Origin: Leptospira ilyithenensis
GTDB lineage: Bacteria > Spirochaetota > Leptospiria > Leptospirales > Leptospiraceae
DNA: 64,000 nucleotides
Reading direction: 5' to 3'
Assembly (NCBI RefSeq): GCF_004771005.1
Contig: NZ_RQHV01000062.1
Coordinates: 372,001-436,000 of the forward strand
Shown here: positions 37,552-46,748 of the stretch, one piece after another
Numbering within the stretch: position 1 is the stretch's first letter
How the letters are laid out: every line of letters begins with the position of its first letter
Translations under genes and position numbers: made by a program
Notes under the pieces: generated by a model
Database searches by the model: none
The model's input: the letters and a program-made list of their open reading frames with translations, nothing else
What the model was told of the DNA's origin: nothing

Positions 37552-37785
37552 ATGGCAGATTTCGAAAAAATTAAGTCAATCATCGTTGAACAACTTGGTG
37601 TTGATGAGTCAGAAGTAAATATCGATGCTCATTTCATCAATGATCTCGGTGCGGACTCTCTTGATACAGTTGAATTAGTTATGGCTCTTGAAGAAGAGTT
37701 TGGTGTGGAAATTTCTGACGAAATCGCAGAAAAAATCCAAACAGTTGGCGATGTAATCAAACACATCGATTCACTTAAACAGTAA
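37552..37785 (+). CDS. acpP: Acyl carrier protein
   Basis: The 77-residue acidic protein carries acyl chains on a phosphopantetheine attached to the serine of [10 protein letters not shown]. It has the typical four-helix pattern, [19 protein letters not shown] included. CTGGAGG precedes the ATG. It is separated from rnc by a terminator. Confidence 0.97.
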   Translation: MADFEKIKSIIVEQLGVDESEVNIDAHFINDLGADSLDTVELVMALEEEFGVEISDEIAEKIQTVGDVIKHIDSLKQ

Positions 37786-37800
37786 TTCCCAATTTTAAAA

Positions 37801-37836
37801 CCGGGTTTCCTCTCAAAAGGGGAACCCGGATTTTTC
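37801..37836 (+). terminator. Intrinsic terminator after acpP
   Basis: CCGGGTTTCC (37801-37810) pairs with GGGAACCCGG (37820-37829, one wobble), followed by ATTTTTCCC. It allows acpP to be expressed at a higher level than the rnc-nudix-aroB unit that begins 7 bases later. Confidence 0.88.
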
Positions 37837-37842
37837 CCGCCT

Positions 37843-38583
37843 TTGCACCATTCCCACTCTTATCACGATTCTAAAAATTGGCAAAATCCGGCCAGACTTG
37901 GAGAACTGAACTCTATTCAGTCTCTTACAGATACAAAGTTCAAAGATCTTAAAATCCTTCACCAAGCATTTGTTCATAGATCCTTTGCCAATGAACTGGA
38001 TAGGGATCATCTGGACAATGAACGATTGGAATTTTTAGGCGATTCCATCCTGGGATTACTTGCGGCGGATTATCTTTATCGTTCTCTTCCCAAAGGAAAG
38101 GAAGGAAAGCTCGCAAAATTAAAAAGTAAAATCGTATCTGCTCCGGCCATCGCAGCCATTGCCCGTAAATATAAATTCAATCAATTTCTGTTGCTTGGAA
38201 AAGGTGAAAAGGAAAAAGGAGAATTCAATACCAATCTCCAAGCGGATTGTTTCGAAGCATTCCTCGGCGCTCTTTATTTGGACCAAGGTTTGGAGGAATG
38301 CAGGCGATTTTTGGAACCTAACTTCAAGAATATGGAACAATTGTTGGATGAAGTGGAAGAAACGAAAGATTTCAAAACTATTTTACAGGAACATTGCCAG
38401 AAAAAGTGGAAGAAAATTCCGATCTATGAAGTAATGAAAGAAGAAGGCCCTGATCACGAAAAATTGTTTTTGATTGCAGTCTCTTTGGATCATGTATTCC
38501 AAACGGAAGGCAGAGGAAAAAACAAACGTTCTGCAGAACAAAATGCAGCAAAGCTGGCTTTATCTAAATTGGGTTTATTATGA
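37843..38583 (+). CDS. rnc: Ribonuclease III
   Basis: The 246-residue enzyme cleaves double-stranded RNA in rRNA and mRNA processing. It shows the signature NERLEFLGDSILGL (about 65-78), a second acidic cluster ADCFEAFLGALYLD (about 132-145), and a C-terminal dsRNA-binding domain (GRGKNKRSAEQNAAKLALSK). The start TTG at 37843 is the best available, directly after the acpP terminator, with no strong ribosome site. The stop overlaps the nudix gene by 4 bases. Confidence 0.94.
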   Translation: MHHSHSYHDSKNWQNPARLGELNSIQSLTDTKFKDLKILHQAFVHRSFANELDRDHLDNERLEFLGDSILGLLAADYLYRSLPKGKEGKLAKLKSKIVSAPAIAAIARKYKFNQFLLLGKGEKEKGEFNTNLQADCFEAFLGALYLDQGLEECRRFLEPNFKNMEQLLDEVEETKDFKTILQEHCQKKWKKIPIYEVMKEEGPDHEKLFLIAVSLDHVFQTEGRGKNKRSAEQNAAKLALSKLGLL

Positions 38584-39044
38584 TTGATTTTTTGTTTAAA
38601 AAGAAAGGATTGCGAGTTCGGGTCGCTGCCCTCATCCAAGATAAAAAAGGGAAGGTGCTACTCATCCAACAGACAAAAAAAGGACAGGGGTATTGGCTGC
38701 TCCCCGGCGGTGGAATTGAGTTTGGAGAATCTGCCGAAGAAGCGCTGCAAAGAGAATTGAAAGAAGAGTTGGAATTGGATGTGATTTCCTCGGCATTTTT
38801 ATTATTGAACGAATCCATTGATCCCAAAAAACAAAGGCACCTGATCCAATTGGTATTTCAAGTGAAGGTAAAGGATCAAGTTCCCAAAATCAATCCTCAA
38901 GAAAAAGCCATCTCCGGGTTCGGGTATTTCACATTTGAAGAATTGCAAAGGCTGGATCTTCGACCCGATATCAAAGAATATTTCAAAGGTAAAAAAAGAT
39001 CCCTTTCTACGTATGTACCGAGCAAATGGGTAGCTGAGTCATGA
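38580..39044 (+). CDS. Nudix hydrolase
   Basis: The 154-residue protein has the Nudix box in PGGGIEFGESAEEALQRELK followed by EELEL (about 41-64), with the metal-binding REL-x-EE core. The usual Gly after EE is replaced by Glu. Such enzymes hydrolyse nucleoside diphosphates linked to another moiety, and the substrate is not predictable. It overlaps rnc and aroB by 4 bases on either side, so it belongs to a tightly coupled rnc-nudix-aroB operon. Confidence 0.86.
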   Translation: MIDFLFKKKGLRVRVAALIQDKKGKVLLIQQTKKGQGYWLLPGGGIEFGESAEEALQRELKEELELDVISSAFLLLNESIDPKKQRHLIQLVFQVKVKDQVPKINPQEKAISGFGYFTFEELQRLDLRPDIKEYFKGKKRSLSTYVPSKWVAES

Positions 39045-40141
39045 TATTGCAATCAAGAACAGTGGAAGGCACAGGTTTCCAATACCCGGTGGAACTTCAT
39101 GAAGATCTCGCGGGATTTCGTGAAAAATTGGAAGCTCTGAAGAAAGTTTCCCGCTTCATCATCATCACAAATAGAGACATTGCAGGCATTTACGAAAAAT
39201 ATCTGATCAAGGAAATTCGATCGATCAAAGTTCCTTATCATATTATCTATGTTAAGGCGGGCGAAAAAAATAAACATATCGACCGATTGAAGAAAGTTTT
39301 TCATGAAATGGTGAAACAGGATACGGATAGAAAAGCGGTCATCATTGCTTTCGGCGGAGGGGTGATCGGAGACTTTGCCGGGTTTGTCGCCGCTACTTAT
39401 CAGCGTGGAATTCGATTTATTCAAGTTCCCACCACTTTGCTAGCTTGTGTGGATTCTTCCGTGGGTGGAAAAGTCGCAGTCAATCTTGACTTAGGCAAGA
39501 ATATGGTTGGAGCATTTCATCAACCGGAATTTGTTTTTGCTCCTTTGTTTACATTATCCACTTTACCTTCCAGAGAATGGAGTTGCGGAATTGCGGAGAT
39601 CGTCAAACACGCGTTTCTTTCCGGAGGAGATTTTTTAGAGAAAATTTCCCGAATGCAAAGATCCGATTTTTCTCCCGAATCGGAAATACTCCGTTATTCG
39701 ATTGATGAATCCGTCCGGTTTAAGGCGAAAATCGTTTCTCAGGATGAAAGAGAAGCGGGAGTCCGCGCGATTTTGAATTTAGGCCATACTACAGGGCATG
39801 CGATCGAGTCTTTGACCAAGTATTCCAAATACTCTCACGGAGAGGCAGTTGCCATGGGACTTGTGACGGCGCTTTTACTCTCGGAACGCGTAATTGGTTT
39901 CCCTCGTGAAAAACTGCAAAAAGCGATTCACATTATGAAATCTCTCGGGCTTCCCCGCAGCATCAAAGAAAACCCCTCCAAAATCATAGAACATATGGAA
40001 CATGACAAAAAGAGAGACGGTGATACTTTAAATTTCGTATTATTGGAAGACTTCGGCAAATACAAGTTTGGTGTTCCTATAGAAAGAGATTTGGTTTTGG
40101 AAATTCTTAAATTTCAAAAAGGTTGGGATGAACTTGGGTGA
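39041..40141 (+). CDS. aroB: 3-dehydroquinate synthase
   Basis: The 366-residue enzyme converts DAHP to 3-dehydroquinate in the shikimate pathway. It contains FGGGVIGDFAGFVAATYQRG (NAD-binding), PTTLLACVDSSVGGKVAVNL and the zinc-site segment LGHTTGHAIESL with HGEAVAMGL. The start overlaps the nudix stop by 4 bases, and the last codons overlap the MscS start by 14 bases. Confidence 0.95.
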   Translation: MILQSRTVEGTGFQYPVELHEDLAGFREKLEALKKVSRFIIITNRDIAGIYEKYLIKEIRSIKVPYHIIYVKAGEKNKHIDRLKKVFHEMVKQDTDRKAVIIAFGGGVIGDFAGFVAATYQRGIRFIQVPTTLLACVDSSVGGKVAVNLDLGKNMVGAFHQPEFVFAPLFTLSTLPSREWSCGIAEIVKHAFLSGGDFLEKISRMQRSDFSPESEILRYSIDESVRFKAKIVSQDEREAGVRAILNLGHTTGHAIESLTKYSKYSHGEAVAMGLVTALLLSERVIGFPREKLQKAIHIMKSLGLPRSIKENPSKIIEHMEHDKKRDGDTLNFVLLEDFGKYKFGVPIERDLVLEILKFQKGWDELG

Positions 40142-41033
40142 AAACATAAAAGAATTTTATCTCGAACTGAACCCTTTCCGTTTGGTTCTGGATACGCATA
40201 GAGGATTTTCCGCAACCATAATCCTCTTCGCTTATATGTTGCTATTTGCAATATTGATATATAAGATTACGATGATTGTTTTGGAAAGGATTCGCCCTGC
40301 AAAAGATCCGGGACATGAATACAACCGGAGAAAAGTTTTACGCACCGGTTATCTCGGGTTTTTTATAATCATCTATCTCCCTATTATTTTTTCCAGTCTT
40401 CAATTGTTACCAACTGTTCTTGGTTTGGCGGGAGCCGGTATCGTTATTTCCCTAAAAGAAGTTTGGCTCAATATGGTCGGTTGGTTTATGATCATGGGAG
40501 GAAACGGTTTTAAAGTGGGTGATCGGATTGAGATTGATAATGTCAAAGGAGATGTAGTCAACATCGGTTTTTTAAAATTCAGCCTGCTTGAAATTTCGGG
40601 AGATCCGAAGGCAGAGCAGTCAACTAACAGACTCATTCATTTTCCCAATTTTAATATTGTTTTACATCGATTTTTTTTGGTATCGGATGCTATGGATTTT
40701 GTTTGGGATGAATTTAAAATTTCCCTCACCGTGGATTCGGATTGGGAGAAAGCCGAAAAGATCTGCAATCATATTTTACATGAAGAACTGGTCCTTGCAC
40801 CGGAACTGGTAGATGAAAAAATAAGAGAACTATCAAAAAACTATCTTGTGAGACTGGGAAAATCCACTCCCATAGTGTATACTTCTTTGGAACCGGAAGG
40901 CTATATACTATTGTCGCTTCGTTATTTGACCCCCATTCGATCCAAGCGACTCAACCGAATTCTAATTTCAAAAGAAATACTGAGACAATTTAAGAATGAA
41001 ACTGAAATCTATTTTATCCAACCTAAAAGATAA
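40128..41033 (+). CDS. MscS-family mechanosensitive ion channel
   Basis: The 301-residue membrane protein has helices at about 30-52 and 68-88. A Gly/Ala-rich pore helix (LPTVLGLAGAGIVISLKEVW, about 94-113) is followed by the beta-domain GGNGFKVGDRIEIDNVKGDV. These are the hallmarks of MscS-type channels that release solutes under osmotic shock. Its ATG is inside the end of aroB, and its own end overlaps the next lipoprotein gene by 38 bases, so this is a compact operon. Confidence 0.85.
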   Translation: MNLGENIKEFYLELNPFRLVLDTHRGFSATIILFAYMLLFAILIYKITMIVLERIRPAKDPGHEYNRRKVLRTGYLGFFIIIYLPIIFSSLQLLPTVLGLAGAGIVISLKEVWLNMVGWFMIMGGNGFKVGDRIEIDNVKGDVVNIGFLKFSLLEISGDPKAEQSTNRLIHFPNFNIVLHRFFLVSDAMDFVWDEFKISLTVDSDWEKAEKICNHILHEELVLAPELVDEKIRELSKNYLVRLGKSTPIVYTSLEPEGYILLSLRYLTPIRSKRLNRILISKEILRQFKNETEIYFIQPKR

Positions 41034-41742
41034 TACATTTGTATCTTACCTTTTCCAACTCGTATTCATTATGGGCCTTAGTTTTGTTTTGTCCCCTTGC
41101 AAAGGAAAAGGGGAAAGACCGAAAGAAATACCCGAGTCCGCCAGATACAATCGCAAAGCGAATGTGTATACTGCGGTAGTAGACGGAAAGGAAATGGGTT
41201 GGTTCGAGACTGGAGCCCTTGTTTCCAAAACCGAAGTCAATGAGTTCGGAATTGCAAATGGAAAGTCGGAAAGATACGAATATCAAACGGGAACTGTCAT
41301 TGCCACCGGAGAATACAAACTTATGGAGCGAACGGGAGTTTGGCGATGGAGCTTCTCCGACGGACTTCCGTATTATGAAATGAATTTTACACCAGGGGCT
41401 CGCAAAAAACAATTTTGGATGTCCGTTTTGGAATGGGGAAATGAAAACGGACCGTATGTCCGTTACTTTAAGAACGGGAGAGTCAGCGAACGGGGATTTT
41501 ACGACGGCGGAAACCGCGCAGGTGATTGGGTGAAATATTATCCTGATACTAAGATAGAATCCAAAGGTTCCTATCTGGCGGATAAAAAAGTGAGCGAGTG
41601 GTTTTATTATTATCCGGACGGAAAAAAGGAAGCTTACGAGCGTTTTACAGAAGAAGGGGAGCTGGAATACAGAGCTACTTATTATCCGAACGGAAACGTT
41701 TGGTGCGAAACCAAAAGAACGAACGATTCCGTTTGTATCTGA
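40996..41742 (+). CDS. Lipoprotein with MORN-like (YwqK-type) repeats
   Basis: The 248-residue protein has a long signal ending VLSPC (Cys34). ATG 40996 is needed to supply the basic N-region. The mature part is a row of repeats such as GNENGPYVRYFKNGRVSERG, NRAGDWVKYYPDTKIESKGS and KVSEWFYYYPDGKKEAYERF. These form the beta-hairpin strip of MORN/YwqK-type proteins, here probably an envelope surface module. It overlaps MscS by 38 bases. Its function is unknown; the YwqK family name does not imply a toxin system here. Confidence 0.72.
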   Translation: MKLKSILSNLKDNTFVSYLFQLVFIMGLSFVLSPCKGKGERPKEIPESARYNRKANVYTAVVDGKEMGWFETGALVSKTEVNEFGIANGKSERYEYQTGTVIATGEYKLMERTGVWRWSFSDGLPYYEMNFTPGARKKQFWMSVLEWGNENGPYVRYFKNGRVSERGFYDGGNRAGDWVKYYPDTKIESKGSYLADKKVSEWFYYYPDGKKEAYERFTEEGELEYRATYYPNGNVWCETKRTNDSVCI

Positions 41743-41752
41743 ATATTAAAAC

Positions 41753-42784
41753 TTAAAATTCGGTTCCTTTCTCAAGAAGACCTGTATTCGTTTGCAAGAT
41801 ATCTATATTGAAAAGCAGCAGGCTGAAGAGAAAGGTAACAAAGAACACTACCAAGATCAGTCCGAAAATCCCCAGGAAACCGTTCCTTAGAAAACGGAAT
41901 TGCAAATAAGAAACACTAACCAATGTGTTTTGAAGAGAAGAAAGTTGTTTTTCACCCCCCACCTTACCGTAATTATAGATATAGAACCCGGACAAAAGCC
42001 CGAGCAGGGATAAGATAAAGATTCCAAATTCAGTTACATAGTATTTTTGTAACAGGAAGAGAGGGATGTAGATGAAATTTCCGATTAGAACACCTACAAG
42101 AATGATCACCAGAAAATGAATCAAAAGCTTGAGATAGGAAGCTCTTGAGTTTGCCACCGGAGCGCGTCCTTCTTCTTCCAGAGCGGATGAATGTTTGAGT
42201 GTTTCGAAGGTAAGAGGTTCTTTTTTTCCTTTTTCAATGTATAGGGAGGAAAGAATGCAAAGAACAAGACTTGTAAGAAAAAAGACAACTCCTGCCCAAG
42301 CCCAGATTCCGCCTTCCGTAGCAATCCTAAGATGAACTAAAGTTTGTTGCAAGGTCCAAAAGATCCCCAACCAGAATAGTCCGCGATTTAAAGGCAAATA
42401 GAACCATGCCTTATAGAGGAAAGAAACAAATGCAGAGAAACATAGTAACATATAAAAAATAAGAATGAAGAATAATATCCTTTGCCCGATCAGGATGCGT
42501 TTGAGCGTATCGATGGATTCTTCCGGAGTCGTATCGATGGGAAGTTCTTCCTTTTGCAGCTCCCGGATCATATGGCTTAGATAATCGATTCGGAACCAAA
42601 CTCCTCTCTTGATTTCTATTTTTTGTTCCGGCGAACTAAAGCTGATGTCTTCTTCCTTTGCTTCCATACGGACGGAGATCGGTTCCGAAACTGCCAATTC
42701 GTAGTCAACTAACATGGAGTGTAATGCTAACACTAGTAAAAAAATAGGGGTGAGGATTGGAATTAGTCTTTGGTGTTTCTTCAT
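41753..42784 (-). CDS. Multi-pass membrane protein, unknown
   Basis: The 343-residue protein has a signal-anchor at about 8-28, a periplasmic stretch (about 30-90), then about six helices (for example ILFFILIFYMLLCFSAFVSF, AGVVFFLTSLVLCILSSLYI, LIHFLVIILVGVLIGNFIYI, FLGIFGLILVVFFVTFLFSL). No family is recognised. It follows the gene at 42789-43772 by 4 bases and is co-transcribed with it, so the two may form one membrane complex. Confidence 0.65.
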   Translation of the reverse strand: MKKHQRLIPILTPIFLLVLALHSMLVDYELAVSEPISVRMEAKEEDISFSSPEQKIEIKRGVWFRIDYLSHMIRELQKEELPIDTTPEESIDTLKRILIGQRILFFILIFYMLLCFSAFVSFLYKAWFYLPLNRGLFWLGIFWTLQQTLVHLRIATEGGIWAWAGVVFFLTSLVLCILSSLYIEKGKKEPLTFETLKHSSALEEEGRAPVANSRASYLKLLIHFLVIILVGVLIGNFIYIPLFLLQKYYVTEFGIFILSLLGLLSGFYIYNYGKVGGEKQLSSLQNTLVSVSYLQFRFLRNGFLGIFGLILVVFFVTFLFSLLLFNIDILQTNTGLLEKGTEF

Positions 42785-42788
42785 TTGG

Positions 42789-43772
42789 TTAGAGATAAAC
42801 TATCATGGCGATCATTCCTGCCGCAATTAATACAAGTAATACGATAAAAGGCATGATTTGAAAGGAGTCTTCGGAATCTTTCTGTTTTTGCGGTTGCCCC
42901 GCTTTTCTTACGGCAGTGATGGACGCAGGCGATGTCAATACGGGAGCGGCTCCCGCAGAACTGTCAAAGGTTTTGATTTTTACGGAATTTTCCTCTTCCA
43001 CTATCTTTCCGTAAACCTGCTCATTGATTTTGATTACCACTTCGGAAATATTTTTCGAGTTGGAAATGTTTACGATCTTTGCAGGAACCTGTTTGATGTT
43101 GCCTGAATCTTCCTTTAGTTCCAAACTTTCGATGATAGCATTGGTGATAGGATCGCCCGGCAACAAACGGATAAAAACATTATCTCCTCCTTTCAATTCG
43201 GAAAGTGGGGTCCCGTTAACAGGAGATAATTGGAAACGAAACTGAATCAGTTGTTTGTCGGGAGGAATGATAAAGCCGGAAGTAGTCGGTACGATTACGG
43301 GAGGAGCTTCTTTTTTTGCGATCTCTTCTTCATCAATCGTAGTTTTTTCTATATCGGCGGGATCGATCAGTTCATAATGAATCTCAACTCTGGGATTGGA
43401 GTTACCTGCGGTTCGATTGTGAATTTGAGTAAAAATAAATTCGATTCTATCCACCAGATTGTGATCTATGTAGTGGAACAGTTCTTCTAAAAAACTCTCT
43501 GAGTTAAAAGATGACTTTAAAACTTCGTGAATGGACTTTGTGATGTTTTTAAGTTGATCACCTTTGTAAATAACTCTCTGCGTTCTGTTATAAAAGTCCT
43601 GAAATGTGGACTTGACAGGGAGTAAAATCAAAGGACTACCGCTTGCCACTCCTTCAAATTTGATGGTACGGATTCCGACCGGGTCCAAAACAGCTGCAAG
43701 CATAGAATAAACCATGTTCGTTTCGTCCCGTACAATCACCTTAATAGAATAGTAATTTGGAGTGTCTGGCAT
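42789..43772 (-). CDS. C-terminally membrane-anchored protein, unknown
   Basis: The product has 327 residues from ATG 43772; a longer TTG frame at 43817 is not favoured. It is mostly soluble, with a mixed alpha/beta first half (IKVIVRDETNMVYSMLAAVL), a middle proline-rich stretch (KKEAPPVIVPTTSGFIIPPD), and a beta-rich part with LKGGDNVFIRLLPGDPITNA. It ends in a single membrane helix at the C-terminus (IMPFIVLLVLIAAGMIAMIV). It is divergent from the LolC/E gene and paired with the membrane protein at 41753. Confidence 0.6.
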   Translation of the reverse strand: MPDTPNYYSIKVIVRDETNMVYSMLAAVLDPVGIRTIKFEGVASGSPLILLPVKSTFQDFYNRTQRVIYKGDQLKNITKSIHEVLKSSFNSESFLEELFHYIDHNLVDRIEFIFTQIHNRTAGNSNPRVEIHYELIDPADIEKTTIDEEEIAKKEAPPVIVPTTSGFIIPPDKQLIQFRFQLSPVNGTPLSELKGGDNVFIRLLPGDPITNAIIESLELKEDSGNIKQVPAKIVNISNSKNISEVVIKINEQVYGKIVEEENSVKIKTFDSSAGAAPVLTSPASITAVRKAGQPQKQKDSEDSFQIMPFIVLLVLIAAGMIAMIVYL

Positions 43773-43832
43773 AAGGTTCTTTTTTGACAGTATCCATCTG
43801 ACGGAGAAAGCTGTCAAAAAGATTAGGTTTGC

Positions 43833-45185
43833 ATGGGAATCGTCACATTAATTACCACCAGATACATTCGCGGGTCTCGCGTTTTAGGATTTTTATCCAT
43901 TAAGTCCAGGCTTTCCTTTATCGTTATGGCGGTTGGGGTCTCTTTGCTTGTTGTCGTACTTTCCATTTTCAATGGATTCCAAAAACAGGTGAAAGAATCG
44001 CTCTGGCAGGGCGGTCCGCACATCACGATCGAAAATTCCTTCGGTTCAGGGGCAATCTACGACTATGAGAAAGTAATTTCCCACTTGCAGAGCGATCCGA
44101 AACTCAAAGATTTCATTATTTCCGTGGAAGGAAATATCACAAGCCACGGACTCATCCAAAGCAATAACAACTTCAACCCGATTATGATCCGCGCCGTGCC
44201 GATCGATTCTGTGGAACGGCTGCTTCAGAACGGTCTTCCCAATTTTCCGAGGATTCTGCATTACAACCGGGATGAAATTCAAAATATAAATTCGAAAAAA
44301 CTGGTTGTGATCGGAAAAGAAATGAGCGCTATCTTCGGATACGGGATGGGGCGCGAAATCACTATGGCGGTTCCGGGAGGAAGATTCACTGTGGAGAGGG
44401 GGGTTCAGGTGAACGTCCAGACTTTCCGACTAACAGGGCTTTTTAAAACGGGGTATTACAATTACGATTCCAAGTTCGTATTTTTATCTCTGCCTGTGGC
44501 TCAGGATTTTTTTAAGATGAAGGGTGCCGTAAACCAAATTGCAATTAAGGTCAGTTCACTGGACGATCTGAAACAAACAAAAGTTAGGATTCTGAACCGT
44601 TTGAACGAAGACAATTGGAATCCTTCCATCCAGGAAAAAGCTTCCTGGTCAGTCAGAACGATTGCGGAAGAACAGGAAAATTTTCTAGCGGCACTTCGTT
44701 TGGAAAAAACAATCATCTCCATTATTGTATTTTTATTCATAGTTCTTGCGGCGCTCGGAATGGTTGCAACCGTCCACTCGCTCGTCCGTGCCAAAAGAAA
44801 ATCCATCGGAACATTGAAAGCGCTCGGACTTGCTTCCAATGATATACTTCTGATCTTCACACTCAATGCCATGGTAGTCGGAATTCTTTCTTCGCTTGTA
44901 GGTGGAATGTGGGGAATATTCGTCGCAACAAAACTGGAAGTAATCATCAGCGGTCTCTCCGAAATCATCAATTCGGTAGGAAGCACATTGAACCCCGGGG
45001 ATTGGAATCATATGGAGCTTGTTCCGAAAGATATTTATTATTTTGATCATATTCCGGTGGATATTGATATTTCCTTTATTTTTATGGTAACAACCGCTTC
45101 TACCATCTTATCTGGGTTAGCCGGGTACTTCCCTGCACGTTGGGCTGCAAATTTAAATCCTGTGGATACAATTCGAAATGATTAA
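43833..45185 (+). CDS. Lipoprotein-releasing ABC transporter permease (LolC/E family)
   Basis: The 450-residue FtsX-type permease has one N-terminal helix ([20 protein letters not shown], about 29-48), a large periplasmic MacB-like domain (about 55-280) and three C-terminal helices (about 295-320, 345-370, 410-435). It sends mature lipoproteins from the inner membrane towards the outer membrane with LolD. Only one permease gene is present, so it may act as a homodimer (LolF-like) or pair with another gene elsewhere. It overlaps lolD by 8 bases. This fits a lipoprotein-rich spirochaete. Confidence 0.86.
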   Translation: MGIVTLITTRYIRGSRVLGFLSIKSRLSFIVMAVGVSLLVVVLSIFNGFQKQVKESLWQGGPHITIENSFGSGAIYDYEKVISHLQSDPKLKDFIISVEGNITSHGLIQSNNNFNPIMIRAVPIDSVERLLQNGLPNFPRILHYNRDEIQNINSKKLVVIGKEMSAIFGYGMGREITMAVPGGRFTVERGVQVNVQTFRLTGLFKTGYYNYDSKFVFLSLPVAQDFFKMKGAVNQIAIKVSSLDDLKQTKVRILNRLNEDNWNPSIQEKASWSVRTIAEEQENFLAALRLEKTIISIIVFLFIVLAALGMVATVHSLVRAKRKSIGTLKALGLASNDILLIFTLNAMVVGILSSLVGGMWGIFVATKLEVIISGLSEIINSVGSTLNPGDWNHMELVPKDIYYFDHIPVDIDISFIFMVTTASTILSGLAGYFPARWAANLNPVDTIRND

Positions 45186-45876
45186 TTCTGAAAATTCTGT
45201 AACTATATCTGTTCGCGGTTTGGAAAAATTTTACCAAGTGGTGGATCAAAAATATCAAATCCTTTCCGGAATGGACTTTGAGGTCAGAGCGGGAGAAATT
45301 GCCTCCGTAGAAGGTGCTTCCGGTGTAGGCAAATCGACACTCTTGAACATACTCGGTGCAATGGACTCGTTTGACGGCGGTGAGGTGGAAGTTTGCGGAG
45401 TTTCTCTTAAAAACTTGAGTGAAAAACAAAGGGAAAATTTCAGAGCCGAAAAAATCTCTTTTATATTCCAACAACATTTGCTTCTGCCTGATTTTACCGC
45501 TTTGGAAAATGTAATGATGCCTCTTCTCATTTCCAAAATAAATCTGAACCAAGCAAAATCCCAAGCAAAGGAGATGTTGAAATTGGTGGGACTTGGAGAG
45601 AGAACGGAAAGTTTTCCTTCTCAACTGTCAGGAGGAGAGAGTGCAAGAGTCGGTGTTGCACGTGCTCTTGTGGGAAAAAAACAACTCATCCTTGCCGATG
45701 AACCGACAGGAAATTTGGATCGGGACAATTCCAGACATTTGATGGATCTGATTAAAAGCTTGCAAAATGAATTTCGTTTTTCACTGATCCTTGTGACCCA
45801 TGATATGGAGCTTGCTTCCATGGCTCATAAAAGAAATCGAATCGTATCCGGAAGATTAACACCGATTAACGGATGA
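45178..45876 (+). CDS. lolD: Lipoprotein-releasing ABC transporter ATPase
   Basis: The 232-residue ATPase has Walker [10 protein letters not shown] (about 47-55), signature [17 protein letters not shown], Walker [13 protein letters not shown] and an H-loop VTHD. It belongs to the LolD/MacB-type branch and energises the overlapping permease. The next gene starts 4 bases after its stop. Confidence 0.92.
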   Translation: MINSENSVTISVRGLEKFYQVVDQKYQILSGMDFEVRAGEIASVEGASGVGKSTLLNILGAMDSFDGGEVEVCGVSLKNLSEKQRENFRAEKISFIFQQHLLLPDFTALENVMMPLLISKINLNQAKSQAKEMLKLVGLGERTESFPSQLSGGESARVGVARALVGKKQLILADEPTGNLDRDNSRHLMDLIKSLQNEFRFSLILVTHDMELASMAHKRNRIVSGRLTPING

Positions 45877-45880
45877 GTCT

Positions 45881-46687
45881 TTGGCACTTTATTGCATCAG
45901 ATGTGGTCTTTCCGAACCGGTTTTTTTAGAAACCGGAAAATTCGGATGCCCGTCTTGTTTTTCCTGTTTTTTGCCAAAGGACTGGACCCGATTCTACTCG
46001 CAAAATCGTGAGATTTCCGTTCCGGTAAAGATAGACCATTCTCCTTATCCGCATATTTCTTTGTTTAGAGAAGTTACCTGCCGTATCCGCCTAACTCGGT
46101 GTTTGCGGGACGGATTTTTTCCTTATTATTCTCCCGCAAACGATAAAATTATTTCTTTGTTAGAGGAAAAAGGAATTCCTCTGGATTTGAAAACATCGAG
46201 TTCCGTTGTTTCCCCGGATTATCCCTACCGTTTTTATTGGAAAGAAGAGGATCATCTCCGCCTGGAATGGATTTTTACTTGGGAAAAAGGAAGCATATTA
46301 TCCGACGAAGACGGGTTTTCCCCCTTTTCGAAGAATTTTTTTAAAAAAATAAAGGGTTCCAAAAAAAAAGTCAGAGAGATTTTGTTTAGGAAAGGGCTTT
46401 GGGCTTGGTCCACTCGCACTGGTTTTTTGAATTCTTGTCCGACCAATGCGGGAAGAGGGGATCGTTTGAGCTTGCAATGGAAGATGCCTATGTTCCTTTA
46501 TAATGACCTGGAAGCCTATCTATCTCTTATTTTAGGATTTGGTTTAGAATTTAGGCTGATTACCGATGATAAGAGAGGTAGGAAAGGAGAGGATTCTGAG
46601 GTTCAAGTGCAGTTTTCCTGCAAAAATGCAAATCCGATCCAAAAACTACGGTTTCATAAAATTCTTGGTTTACTGGGGTTCGCTTAA
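45881..46687 (+). CDS. McsA-McsB-like fusion: zinc finger plus phosphagen-kinase-like domain (putative protein-arginine kinase)
   Basis: The 268-residue protein begins with two CxxC pairs (C5/C8, C23/C26) like the McsA zinc finger. It continues with landmarks of the McsB/ATP:guanido phosphotransferase fold: CRIRLTR at 67-73 (SSRIRLAR in McsB), EEDHLR at 122-127 (NEEDHIR), SCPTNAGRG at 185-193 with the active-site Cys186, and GEDSE at 236-240. It is shorter than McsB (about 360) and ends after the catalytic core, so the C-terminal regulatory part is missing. clpC follows, as in the Bacillus mcsA-mcsB-clpC operon. The alignment is from memory; activity is inferred. The start is TTG 45881. Confidence 0.78.
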   Translation: MALYCIRCGLSEPVFLETGKFGCPSCFSCFLPKDWTRFYSQNREISVPVKIDHSPYPHISLFREVTCRIRLTRCLRDGFFPYYSPANDKIISLLEEKGIPLDLKTSSSVVSPDYPYRFYWKEEDHLRLEWIFTWEKGSILSDEDGFSPFSKNFFKKIKGSKKKVREILFRKGLWAWSTRTGFLNSCPTNAGRGDRLSLQWKMPMFLYNDLEAYLSLILGFGLEFRLITDDKRGRKGEDSEVQVQFSCKNANPIQKLRFHKILGLLGFA

Positions 46688-46748
46688 GTCGGTACGGTAA
46701 AGATGGGAACAAAGACGTTCGTCTAAGTATAAAGAGGTAAGGTGCGGC

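Noticed and set aside
40996..41742. YwqK-type repeats as an antitoxin of a toxin-antitoxin pair
   Set aside because: The protein has a lipoprotein signal and no toxin-like neighbour, so the family label is not informative about function.
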